Notes: generated by a model from the sequence alone, not told the origin. Positions 1 through 6,221 are shown, counted from the first letter of the stretch. The stretch: 16,041 bases of DNA from CAZNER01 sp964572065 (GCA_964572065.1 CAZNER010000045.1:1-16041); one strand, 5' to 3'. Translations and numbers: made by a program.

Positions 1-157
1 TTTGTAAGATAGGATTTTTATGTCTATCCTTTCTTAAATCGCTTAAATGCCTTCTAGTTCTATAATATATAGATTTACTACTTCCTATATAAAATTTATT
101 ATTTGTAATATTTACAATAGCATAAATACCACAAGCATCTTCATTATGTTTTATCAT
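1..157 (-). CDS. GIY-YIG homing endonuclease, N-terminal part (runs off the left edge)
   Basis: The first 52 codons of a minus-strand gene are visible. About ten residues in, the translation reads CGIYAIVNITNNKFYIGSSK, followed by R-T-R-R-H, L-S-D-L and H-K-N-P-I-L-Q. This is the GIY-YIG nuclease core: the GIY and YIG strands, the catalytic Arg helix and the H-N-x-x-L-Q block seen in intron-encoded and free-standing phage homing endonucleases. The start is the ATG at 157; an in-frame TAG lies five codons upstream and there is no other ATG, GTG or TTG start between them. The gene lies 59 bases after the stop codon of a truncated P-loop ATPase fragment, in the same orientation, and has its own promoter. 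The catalytic Glu and the DNA-binding domain lie outside the window. The family call is secure; being intron-borne is inferred. Confidence 0.9.
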   Translation of the reverse strand, partial: MIKHNEDACGIYAIVNITNNKFYIGSSKSIYYRTRRHLSDLRKDRHKNPILQ

Positions 158-161
158 AGTA

Positions 162-193
162 CAAAGGTACTAATAATAAATTTAAAATCCAAA
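162..193 (-). promoter_or_regulatory. Bacteroidota-type promoter for the homing endonuclease
   Basis: On the minus strand TTTG (193-190) is followed by a 20-base spacer and then TACCTTTG (169-162). This matches the Bacteroides sigma factor consensus TTTG-N(19-21)-TAnnTTTG at both boxes. Only four bases separate the -7 box from the ATG at 157, so the transcript would have almost no leader. The promoter supports a Bacteroidota host and means the endonuclease can be expressed separately from the operon. Confidence 0.65.
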
Positions 194-216
194 CATTTTA
201 TCAATTATTTTTTATT

Positions 217-363
217 TTAACCCGAATTCCCACCAATTAAGGTATAAAGCTGTTTACCAACAACAACATGCTCTCCCAATTTAGGATAACATAGGGGGAT
301 AGTTGATACATCACCATTCTTACCTTTATCAATCTCTTCCAAAATAATATTGCCATAACTCAT
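217..363 (-). CDS. N-terminal fragment of a RecA/DnaB-like P-loop ATPase, cut at Walker A
   Basis: The 48-residue product ends in GKQLYTLIGGNSG followed by TAA. The lead-in P-L-C-Y-P-K-L-G-E-H-V, then K-x-x-Y-T-L-I-G-G-N-S-G, is the usual approach to a P-loop in phage RecA/DnaB-like ATPases, which continue with SGKT or SGKS. Here the frame ends exactly where Lys-Thr should follow, and a homing endonuclease comes next, so this is best read as a 5' exon or a split-gene fragment rather than a complete microprotein. The ATG at 363 lies five bases after the stop of the upstream gene. Such ATPases act as replicative helicases or helicase loaders, which fits the neighbouring polymerase and SF2 helicase. 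The rest of the gene would lie to the left of the window. The ATPase identity rests on a short stretch. Confidence 0.6.
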   Translation of the reverse strand: MSYGNIILEEIDKGKNGDVSTIPLCYPKLGEHVVVGKQLYTLIGGNSG

Positions 364-368
364 CTATT

Positions 369-941
369 TTAAAAATTAATTATATTACTAAAATCACTTT
401 CACTCTCACCATTTGCTATTTGTTCACAGAATGCACCTAAACTACTTACCCCATTCTTCTCAATAAAGTAATGTGCTAAATGCATGTAATCATAGTTATC
501 TTTACGCTTCTCATTAATATACTTTTGAGTAGCTTTCAAGATTATATCTGTAGAATATTCAGGATTTAACTTAATAAACCTTTTCATCTTTTTAATACAA
601 CCTTGCTTATCCCCTTTGTAAGGATAACCATTATTATTACTCCCTTTAGGAAATAAATCTCTGTAATCCACAATAAATTTTTCAATATCTATTGCTTTGC
701 CAGTTTTTTTATTTCCAAAAAGTTCATCTAAATACTTTTGGTCAACCTCATAATAATCGCCAAGCCTATTTATATGCTTATCTTGAATTAGTTTTTTACG
801 ACTTAGTTCCACATTATAGTCAGTTTCCCTAGCATAATCTAAAAGTTCCAATTCAGAGTAATAAATACAATTAATTATAAAAACATCAGTTACTGTCAGA
901 TTCAACTTTTTCAGTTTCTCCTTCTTCACGATCATCTCCAT
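369..941 (-). CDS. Hypothetical protein, possibly replication-associated
   Basis: The 190-residue product is soluble and charged, with two apparent parts. The N-terminal ~75 residues (helix-rich, T-V-T-D-V-F-I-I-N then E-L-S-R-K-K-L) could form a small winged-helix-like unit. The C-terminal ~90 residues (around Y-R-D-L-F-P-K, Y-P-Y-K-G-D-K-Q-G-C, Y-M-H-L-A-H-Y-F-I-E-K) form a compact helical domain of a kind I associate with phage replication operons; I cannot name a family. It lies directly upstream of the P-loop ATPase fragment, where helicase loaders or initiators often sit. The start at 941 overlaps the end of the preceding zinc-finger gene by 56 bases. A second Met (codon 3) is equally possible. 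Confidence 0.75.
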   Translation of the reverse strand: MEMIVKKEKLKKLNLTVTDVFIINCIYYSELELLDYARETDYNVELSRKKLIQDKHINRLGDYYEVDQKYLDELFGNKKTGKAIDIEKFIVDYRDLFPKGSNNNGYPYKGDKQGCIKKMKRFIKLNPEYSTDIILKATQKYINEKRKDNYDYMHLAHYFIEKNGVSSLGAFCEQIANGESESDFSNIINF

Positions 942-1062
942 TCTTCTCCTTTAGTTTTTTACCTGCATTGCAAGTACATGTAACCATTTTTCTCCCGTCA
1001 AAGTATTCTCCACTATCTAAACACTTTAAACAATCCACCTCAAATTGATCAGTTATATTCAT
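886..1062 (-). CDS. Small zinc-finger-like protein
   Basis: The product has 58 residues when read from the ATG at 1062. It holds a four-cysteine cluster, C-L-K-C then about 17 residues later C-T-C, resembling the zinc-binding CxxC/CxC knuckles of DnaJ-type central domains, followed by a strongly acidic and basic tail (K-N-G-D-D-R-E-E-G-E-T-E-K). I chose the ATG at 1062 because it overlaps the upstream stop by only 14 bases. The earlier in-frame ATG at 1095 would add 11 residues and extend the overlap to 47 bases. The 3' end overlaps the next gene by 56 bases. Its function is unknown; a metal-binding adaptor is the most that can be said. Confidence 0.55.
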   Translation of the reverse strand: MNITDQFEVDCLKCLDSGEYFDGRKMVTCTCNAGKKLKEKNGDDREEGETEKVESDSN

Positions 1063-1357
1063 CTTCGTACATTTTTGCTTTATAAATATATTCATCCCTA
1101 ATAGCTTCTATAGAGGGTGAATAATACCTCTCCAAATCATGTTCATTTACTTCTATATCCAATTCATCCTTCATAATCTTGACTGCTGTAGAATAGTCAC
1201 CCAAATTAATTGTGGGGTGCAATTCTTTCAACATATCTATTATTAAAGGTAAATCTTCCCTATTATAATGATAAACAGGTTGATTTAATACATGGGTATC
1301 TCTTCTATAAATGAAACTATCTTCGGAATTGTAGTTTTCTGTCTCTTTTTCAGCCAT
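1049..1357 (-). CDS. Hypothetical protein, 102 residues
   Basis: The product is acidic and tyrosine-rich with no recognisable family. Visible parts are a disordered N-terminus (M-A-E-K-E-T-E-N-Y-N-S-E-D), a likely helical middle (L-P-L-I-I-D-M-L-K-E-L) and a C-terminal helix with many Tyr and Glu (I-R-D-E-Y-I-Y-K-A-K-M-Y-E-D-E-Y-N). Its first 73 bases lie inside the end of the helicase gene, an unusually long overlap for this operon; no later ATG avoids it without deleting about 40% of the protein. Coupled translation with the helicase is likely. Confidence 0.6.
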   Translation of the reverse strand: MAEKETENYNSEDSFIYRRDTHVLNQPVYHYNREDLPLIIDMLKELHPTINLGDYSTAVKIMKDELDIEVNEHDLERYYSPSIEAIRDEYIYKAKMYEDEYN

Positions 1358-2436
1358 ACTTCATCTTGTGTGTTAGGAATGTATAAATTAATAAATACCG
1401 ATTTCTTATCTCCTGACTTTCTTACAACTCTTCCTGTCCTTTGAATGTCATCAATTGCCTTACTATTACCCGCAGTAACAATACCAAGGGAACAATCAGG
1501 TATATCAACTCCTGCATTCAATGCTTTAACAGAACTAATTACATTCTTGTCATTTGATTCATTAAATAATTTTAAAGTTCTTACTTTTTCATGTTTTGGT
1601 AATTTTGAGTGGTAAATCATACATCTATCTCCCACATTGTTCTTAATTTTAGTTGCTACTTGTATACTCTCTGAGAATACTAATGCTTTCTTATCTTTAA
1701 AATATTCTACTAGCTTAATAGCCATATCAATTTTATTGACAGCATTGATTAATATCCTTCTACGCTTTTGCATAGATGACCAATATAAAAATGCAACCTT
1801 CTTTTTCTCTGGATCTGAGTCAGCTTTCCATTCATTAGCTTTATCAAATGCCTCAAATCTCCCTCCTAATTGTTTCTCAGCTCTCCTATAAACATACTCA
1901 GCTTTATTATAATCACTTTTCTCTTTATCAGTTAAACTTACTTCCAGGTTATATACTTCAAAGTCTGCTACCCATCCATTACTCTTACACTCTTCTAGAG
2001 TAACCTCATCTATGACAGGGCAAAACTTATCAATATAACCTTTTACTGAAGAATATTCATCAATAGTAGCTGTAAGACCTAACATAAAGTTATGTTTAAT
2101 CTCAAATACTTGACTAAATATATCTCCACCATACATATGAACTTCATCCAAAATTATGAAATCAAATTCATCAGTAAGCTTACAGGCTGTATTAATTATT
2201 TCTACTTTACACCCTGGAAATTTGAATTGACTTATCTTGTACTCCCACTGATCTTTCAAGTTTTCAGTAGGAGTAACAATCAAAGTTCTTAATTTAGGGT
2301 TCTTCTTGAGCATTCTCTCAATAATAAGTAAAGTAGTGTACGTCTTACCAAACCCTGTGGCTGCTAAGAACGTACCTACTCCCTTACTACTATTAAACTT
2401 ATCAATGAAAAGAGACTGTCTTTCGTCTCTAGTCAT
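1285..2436 (-). CDS. Superfamily 2 DNA/RNA helicase
   Basis: The 383-residue product carries the full SF2 motif set. These are Walker A ATGFGKT (residues 26-32), motif Ia T-P-T-E-N-L (55-60), DEVH (97-100, the Walker B/DExH box), motif III LTAT (121-124), S-S-V-K-A-L-N-A-G-V-D-I-P in the second RecA lobe and motif VI QRTGRVVR (332-339). The architecture resembles the compact phage UvsW/XPB-like DEAH translocases that remodel replication forks and recombination intermediates. There is no added nuclease or zinc domain. The start follows the upstream stop with the joint TAA-TT-ATG. It sits downstream of the amidoligase operon and close to the P-loop ATPase, in line with a replication or repair role. 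Confidence 0.93.
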   Translation of the reverse strand: MTRDERQSLFIDKFNSSKGVGTFLAATGFGKTYTTLLIIERMLKKNPKLRTLIVTPTENLKDQWEYKISQFKFPGCKVEIINTACKLTDEFDFIILDEVHMYGGDIFSQVFEIKHNFMLGLTATIDEYSSVKGYIDKFCPVIDEVTLEECKSNGWVADFEVYNLEVSLTDKEKSDYNKAEYVYRRAEKQLGGRFEAFDKANEWKADSDPEKKKVAFLYWSSMQKRRRILINAVNKIDMAIKLVEYFKDKKALVFSESIQVATKIKNNVGDRCMIYHSKLPKHEKVRTLKLFNESNDKNVISSVKALNAGVDIPDCSLGIVTAGNSKAIDDIQRTGRVVRKSGDKKSVFINLYIPNTQDEVWLKKRQKTTIPKIVSFIEEIPMY

Positions 2437-2438
2437 AA

Positions 2439-3128
2439 TTAATACCCATATTGTGAATACCTGCTAGTAGCACTATGAGGGCTCTTCCCTGCATATGCTC
2501 TAGTACTATCAGGATAGATATGATAATAGTTTGAATACACAAAACAATTGTCTTCTGCTGTTCTCCTATTCCAATCACCTGCTCTAAACATTGGTCTATC
2601 TCCTGGGAAGATAACACAAATTCTATTAGAGTCAAGTAACTTCCTACCCATAAATGGATCAGAGTTCCACAAACTTGCTAATCCATCCAATACTCCTTCA
2701 CCACTTGCAAAATCTTTGATAAAGTTTACAGTGTCAGAGTTTACATCATTAGTATAACTATACTCATAGAAAGTACCATTATGAGCCATAACAGGAAGAT
2801 TAACTTCAATCTCATCCTGCTTAATCATATCCTCATTATTAGATACTACAAACGGGTGACAATTAGCTTTATCTACATCACCTGATGTTGCATATCTAAG
2901 ATGAACAATCAACTCATCATCTGCCTGGATATCCAATTCATCCAATTCCCTAAGCATCAAATCATAGTAGAATAGATACCCCTTAGATAAATAAATGAAA
3001 TCAGAGTTGCCTCTTTTGAAAGCAAACCCTGCACCATCAGAATTATGAATCTTTGCTATATTTAAGGCACTTTCTAATTCTTGTTTGTTATACTCTTTTC
3101 CTTTTTCTTTTGCTATTATAATACACAT
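2439..3128 (-). CDS. Class II glutamine amidotransferase (Ntn hydrolase), stand-alone
   Basis: The 229-residue protein starts Met-Cys, so removal of Met exposes the catalytic N-terminal Cys typical of class II (PurF/GlmS-like) amidotransferases. Family motifs follow in order: DGAGFA (31-36), HLRYATSG (76-83, the glutamine-binding Arg loop), CHPF (90-93) and AHNGTF (115-120, the oxyanion hole Asn-Gly). Known members hydrolyse glutamine to glutamate and ammonia, or act on gamma-glutamyl amides; no synthase domain is fused, so the ammonia acceptor must be a partner. The first 13 bases overlap the end of the amidoligase gene, which suggests coupled translation and a working pair. The C-terminal ~20 residues are rich in Ser, Tyr and Arg and may be flexible. 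Confidence 0.92.
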   Translation of the reverse strand: MCIIIAKEKGKEYNKQELESALNIAKIHNSDGAGFAFKRGNSDFIYLSKGYLFYYDLMLRELDELDIQADDELIVHLRYATSGDVDKANCHPFVVSNNEDMIKQDEIEVNLPVMAHNGTFYEYSYTNDVNSDTVNFIKDFASGEGVLDGLASLWNSDPFMGRKLLDSNRICVIFPGDRPMFRAGDWNRRTAEDNCFVYSNYYHIYPDSTRAYAGKSPHSATSRYSQYGY

Positions 3129-4432
3129 ACGTCAATCTTTTTGTTTAAATCTGTTTCTTCATTAATTTTATCCTGATTATACTCAGTTGATTCCTCTGAA
3201 TCACTAAACATCTTTTTTCTCTCATTAAAATAATTAATAAGAGGATTAGCTTTTCTACCATAAGCCTCTTTTAGAATAACATCTAAATTTAAAGGAGTTT
3301 TCAAATCCAATATCTTACTTTTGTTATTCTCCACAAAGCTTACATAAGCCATACAGAATAAAACCCAATTCCTAATCTTGATAGAGCTCAAAGATGCAGA
3401 ATGGTTTCTAAATTCAATTGTATTTCTCTTTTTAGCAATCTCTAAAGTATGAGCCCCTTTCATATTGAAATTACAAGGAATTAAATTTAACCATTTGTAT
3501 CTAAAGTTTGCCTCCATAGGCACATCATGATACTGACCACAATATCTACCATGCTTATGCTGAACCATTTTATTGTTATACTCACCAGGTAAATCCCCAT
3601 ATGACATATCTCGGTATAGCCAATCATAAATCATATCTACTCCTGCTTCATAACCATGAGTATCAAAAGTATTTACAATATCATAAATTCTAGCACTCTC
3701 CAATTTATACAAAAAGTCACAATATCTGTTATGACTTCTAGATTTAGGCAAAGTTTGGAAAACTTCCTTCTCAATCCTTAAGCCTAGCAAATAAGAAAAT
3801 ACAGTAAAAGCTTTATTAAAATCAGCTCCCCCAATATGCACATGAATACCACAAGTCTTATTAATTGTAGTAGTCTTTCTAAGAATTTTCAGTAACTTAT
3901 TCAAATGAATAAATCCTGCATCTCCCTTAAGTACACCAGTAATATACTCTCCACCATTTACAGATCCATCATAATCAGATTTAACATTAAGCTTATTAGC
4001 TAAAGCATATCTGTAAGGAATAGACCCACCTGAAGTCTCTATCTCAACTCCAAAAGTATACTGCATACCATTACTCAATAAATGAGTTGGTGATACAGTT
4101 CCTAGAGTAGTATCCTTAATCTTTGTAGTTAAGTCATACTTCTCATAGTCCCAATGTTTTAGTTCTTTAAGGTCTGGCTTAGTTTTCATAGCCCTAGAAC
4201 CATCAACACTAAGATGATAACCACATTTTTCAATAGTCTCTTGGTCTTTGAAATAGACATTTTGTGCCAATTTAAAGTCTTTGATCACTTCAGAAGAACC
4301 ATAAGGATAATTCATACCATTGAAATTCATACAGTACTCATCATCCTCCATAAACCAAGTAGCTAATACAGCCATGGAGGAATGCTGCTTAGTAACTATC
4401 TTACCATCTTTAATTTTTACTCCTATATTCAT
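3116..4432 (-). CDS. Amidoligase (putative COOH-NH2 ligase, glutamine synthetase-like fold)
   Basis: The 438-residue protein has an N-terminal extension of about 125 residues, then an amidoligase domain: TFGVEIETSGG (126-136, metal/ATP-binding Glu pair), CGIHVHIGG (194-202, the His-x-His strand), K-W-L-N-L (313-317) and NTIEFRNHSASL (337-348, the E-F-R strand). These are the signatures of the amidoligase_2 family, which is related to glutamine synthetase and gamma-glutamyl-cysteine ligase and is predicted to join a carboxylate to an amine using ATP. The last ~60 residues are Asn/Glu/Lys-rich. It overlaps the class II amidotransferase gene by 13 bases and follows the larger class II amidotransferase after 13 bases. 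Its substrates are unknown. The N-terminal extension (Y-C-M-N-F-N-G-M-N-Y-P-Y-G) could bind the target. Confidence 0.9.
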   Translation of the reverse strand: MNIGVKIKDGKIVTKQHSSMAVLATWFMEDDEYCMNFNGMNYPYGSSEVIKDFKLAQNVYFKDQETIEKCGYHLSVDGSRAMKTKPDLKELKHWDYEKYDLTTKIKDTTLGTVSPTHLLSNGMQYTFGVEIETSGGSIPYRYALANKLNVKSDYDGSVNGGEYITGVLKGDAGFIHLNKLLKILRKTTTINKTCGIHVHIGGADFNKAFTVFSYLLGLRIEKEVFQTLPKSRSHNRYCDFLYKLESARIYDIVNTFDTHGYEAGVDMIYDWLYRDMSYGDLPGEYNNKMVQHKHGRYCGQYHDVPMEANFRYKWLNLIPCNFNMKGAHTLEIAKKRNTIEFRNHSASLSSIKIRNWVLFCMAYVSFVENNKSKILDLKTPLNLDVILKEAYGRKANPLINYFNERKKMFSDSEESTEYNQDKINEETDLNKKIDVCVL

Positions 4433-4445
4433 TTTTTTGTTTCAT

Positions 4446-5741
4446 TTAATCTGTTAATATTGATAAGAATGATTCCATTTTAAACAATTCATTTTGTAAA
4501 AGATCTTGGTTAATCAAACTAAGATCGTTCTTCTCTTTTGCTTCAATAATGTCAATTAACAATGTTGCTAATTGTCCATACATATCATAGATTAGGTTAG
4601 CAGTACCTTCATACTCAGGAGCTATCAGATTACTGATATTACTTTGCATGAATAAGTTGCTAGGAATAGGAATTTCAAAGAAATAACTTTCTTCTTTATA
4701 CGCACCATAATAAAGTCTAGCAAAATATGCTTTCCTAGTATTACAGAAGATTACTCCTGAAGTTTTTATCTCCTTATGTAAATTAGAGTATGTTGACCCT
4801 ATACCTATACTACCATCCTCAAAATGATATTGGTTAATATAAGAAAATTGATCTGTAGGTATTTTAACCTCTTTAACTATTTTAGGATTAGTACTACTTA
4901 ATAGTTCAAAATCATTTAAATTAACCTCTTCCACAACAATAGGCAATTCCTTACTTAAAGGCTTTTTGTGAGTACAAACTACCTCACCTCTTGAAATTGT
5001 ATAAATTACACCTTCTCTTATCTCTTTAATGTTCGTACAATCAATAGCCTCTAGCCCTTCTTTTAAGGAAGAGAGATAAACTCCCTTATTACCTTCAGCA
5101 TCATTAATTGTCCCTCTAAATAAAGGCTTTTCTTTATTTCTGTAAATGAATAAAGTTTCTGGGTCATCTTTAAATGATGCAACTAATGCTGCTCCTCCTT
5201 CAAAATACCCAATAGCTTCTTGAAAGCTATCTATTTTATTCTTATTTTCAGAATATAGATCTTCCAAAACCTTATAAAAGATTTGGCTATCTACTTCATA
5301 TTCTTTTTCATCAAGTTGAAAACCATTTACAACTTCTTTATGATTAGTAAATGTACCATTATGGACACCTACAACATTATCAAAGATAAAAGGGTGTACA
5401 CAATGTATCCCTTTCCCCATTCCTAATGAGCTTTTCCTAGTATGACCAATACTTAAGTTTGTAGGTTCAAAATTAAAATAAGGGACTATCTTTTTAGAAG
5501 CCTTCCCTATTTTCCTAATTACCCTATTATTACCAAACTCATATGATTCATTATTAGTGTAAAGCCCTGCAGCTTGTTCACCCCTACTCTCATTATAAAG
5601 GAATAATATCTTTAATTTGTCTTTATCAAAATTGTTTTCACCTGAATATGCTACTATCCCACAACCTAGCACGTTTTTACTAGGTTTTATAATTTGTATT
5701 ATTGTGTGGATAAGCAACATTATTACTATTATGTTTATCAT
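4446..5741 (-). CDS. Class II glutamine amidotransferase with displaced N-terminus (interrupted gene)
   Basis: As an uninterrupted frame this gives 431 residues. The class II amidotransferase domain begins at Cys27: CGIVAYSGENN, then SRGEQAAGLYT (52-62), IGHTRKSSLG (98-107), H-P-F (116-118), GVHNGTF (125-131), D-S-Q-I-F (151-155) and F-E-G-G-A-A-L (180-186). This is the PurF/GlmS pattern. The catalytic Cys must be N-terminal, yet here it follows 26 mostly hydrophobic residues (MINIIVIMLLIHTIIQIIK). An ATG TGT GG, encoding the expected Met-Cys-Gly, lies 175 bases upstream, two bases after the cyclotransferase stop. Either the gene is split by an insertion, or the 26 residues are a propeptide or membrane leader cleaved before Cys27. 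The C-terminal ~190 residues are not recognised. The frame is otherwise intact, so selection appears to have kept the product. Confidence 0.85.
   Translation of the reverse strand: MINIIVIMLLIHTIIQIIKPSKNVLGCGIVAYSGENNFDKDKLKILFLYNESRGEQAAGLYTNNESYEFGNNRVIRKIGKASKKIVPYFNFEPTNLSIGHTRKSSLGMGKGIHCVHPFIFDNVVGVHNGTFTNHKEVVNGFQLDEKEYEVDSQIFYKVLEDLYSENKNKIDSFQEAIGYFEGGAALVASFKDDPETLFIYRNKEKPLFRGTINDAEGNKGVYLSSLKEGLEAIDCTNIKEIREGVIYTISRGEVVCTHKKPLSKELPIVVEEVNLNDFELLSSTNPKIVKEVKIPTDQFSYINQYHFEDGSIGIGSTYSNLHKEIKTSGVIFCNTRKAYFARLYYGAYKEESYFFEIPIPSNLFMQSNISNLIAPEYEGTANLIYDMYGQLATLLIDIIEAKEKNDLSLINQDLLQNELFKMESFLSILTD
5664..5685 (-). repeat. Hairpin at the 3' boundary of the interrupting segment
   Basis: On the minus strand ACCTAGTA (5685-5678), loop AAAACG and TGCTAGGT (5671-5664) form an 8-base-pair stem with one T-G wobble. 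It ends at the base before TGTGGG, where the amidotransferase frame resumes. There is no T tract after it, so it is not a terminator. Confidence 0.6.
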
Positions 5742-5762
5742 CTTTAAATTGTTTTAAAATAT

Positions 5763-5826
5763 TTGTTGAAAAAGTAATTAATTGCTTAAAATTTGCTAAA
5801 CTTTTCATATGCAAACTTTTTAACAA
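5763..5826 (-). repeat. Inverted repeat inside the interrupting segment
   Basis: On the minus strand TTGTTAAAAAGT (5826-5815) pairs with ACTTTTTCAACAA (5775-5763) with a single bulged base: 12 base pairs around a 39-base loop. A smaller TTTGC/GCAAA pair (5796-5792 and 5815-5811) is nested at one side. Confidence 0.6.
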
Positions 5827-5841
5827 TTATTTTCCACACAT
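5827..5841 (-). other. Orphaned start codons ATG TGT GGA AAA TAA
   Basis: The frame reads Met-Cys-Gly-Lys-stop. The ATG begins two bases after the cyclotransferase stop (TAA-AT-ATG), the spacing used at several other joints here. Its first eight bases match the expected start of the downstream amidotransferase. Confidence 0.6.
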
Positions 5842-5843
5842 AT

Positions 5844-6221
5844 TTAATTCTTTTTAAATTCATACCAATCTCCTGATTCTACTATAGGATCATTACTTAC
5901 ATCATCATTAAGATAATAAATGTAAGCCTTACCAAATTCAGTATTAATCAATTCTTTATTATAGAAGTTATATTCATTGTTAGGTCCTTCATATCCTTCC
6001 AACCAATCAAGATTTTGCTCAATAGTTGGGTTTTTAACCTCATAAACCTCTAATGTAATTGATGTATTACCTCCTTTTACAACTCCAGGAAACCCTCCTA
6101 AACTCACCATTGTAAATTCAGGATCTGTTTTTGTTACTCCTACCATAGGTGCATTACCTAAAGTACCGTGGTTCCCCAAGCCTTTTCTCAGGGAACCGTA
6201 AACTGCATATAACTTACTCAT
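5844..6221 (-). CDS. Gamma-glutamylcyclotransferase-like protein (AIG2/GGCT fold)
   Basis: The 125-residue protein is a typical single-domain length for the family. The N-terminal Y-A-V-Y-G-S-L-R-K-G (residues 5-14) is the YGSL glycine loop that binds the gamma-glutamyl carboxylate. GGFPGVV (42-48) and LDWLEGYEG (71-79) follow; Glu75 or Glu78 is the candidate general acid/base. Family members cyclise gamma-glutamyl amines to 5-oxoproline and release the amine, as in the breakdown of gamma-glutamyl dipeptides or gamma-glutamylamine links. The ATG overlaps the ATP-grasp stop (ATGA), so the two are translationally coupled. In this operon it could release or edit gamma-glutamyl bonds made by the ligases (inference). 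Confidence 0.9.
   Translation of the reverse strand: MSKLYAVYGSLRKGLGNHGTLGNAPMVGVTKTDPEFTMVSLGGFPGVVKGGNTSITLEVYEVKNPTIEQNLDWLEGYEGPNNEYNFYNKELINTEFGKAYIYYLNDDVSNDPIVESGDWYEFKKN

Larger units (their letters stand above)
1..219 (-). mobile_element. Putative intron or homing-endonuclease insertion (partial)
   Basis: This segment begins right after codon 48 of the P-loop ATPase fragment, contains an in-phase stop, a promoter and the GIY-YIG endonuclease, and continues past the left edge. The last exon base would be T (position 220), as group I introns require. An imperfect, wobble-rich P1 pairing is possible between ATTCGGGT in the exon and GTTTGGAT inside the element. I could not identify the group I core (P3-P8) because most of the element is missing. 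A free-standing endonuclease that splits the ATPase into two genes is the alternative. Confidence 0.5.
5664..5838 (-). mobile_element. 175-base structured segment interrupting the amidotransferase start
   Basis: TGTGG occurs at both ends (5838-5834 and 5663-5659). Removing one copy plus the DNA between joins ATG to TGT GGG ATA GTA GCA TAT TCA GGT, i.e. Met-Cys-Gly-Ile-Val-Ala-Tyr-Ser-Gly, the canonical class II amidotransferase start. The segment contains in-frame stops, a 12-base-pair inverted repeat and a hairpin that ends exactly at the 3' boundary. It is short for a self-splicing intron. Because of the repeats, no cut choice gives both U at the end of the 5' exon and G at the end of the intron. 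An insertion with target-site duplication, an RNA bypass element or a non-canonical intron are the options. Confidence 0.6.

Noticed and set aside
1637..1891. Plus-strand frame of 84 codons
   Set aside because: It lies wholly inside the helicase gene, has no recognisable product, and all supported genes are on the other strand. The same holds for the plus-strand frames near 2092, 2548, 8096, 8447, 9782 and 12221.
2429..2635. Minus-strand frame of 68 codons
   Set aside because: It overlaps the C-terminal part of the class II amidotransferase gene in another frame and has no family features.
3664..3671. TACTTTTG on the minus strand, matching the -7 consensus
   Set aside because: It is inside the amidoligase gene, has no TTTG 19-21 bases upstream, and such 8-base matches are expected by chance.
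5664..5838. Self-splicing group I or group II intron in the amidotransferase gene
   Set aside because: At 175 bases it is shorter than known functional group I introns. No cut gives U before and G at the end, and no group II start or domain V was seen. It is kept as an unclassified insert.
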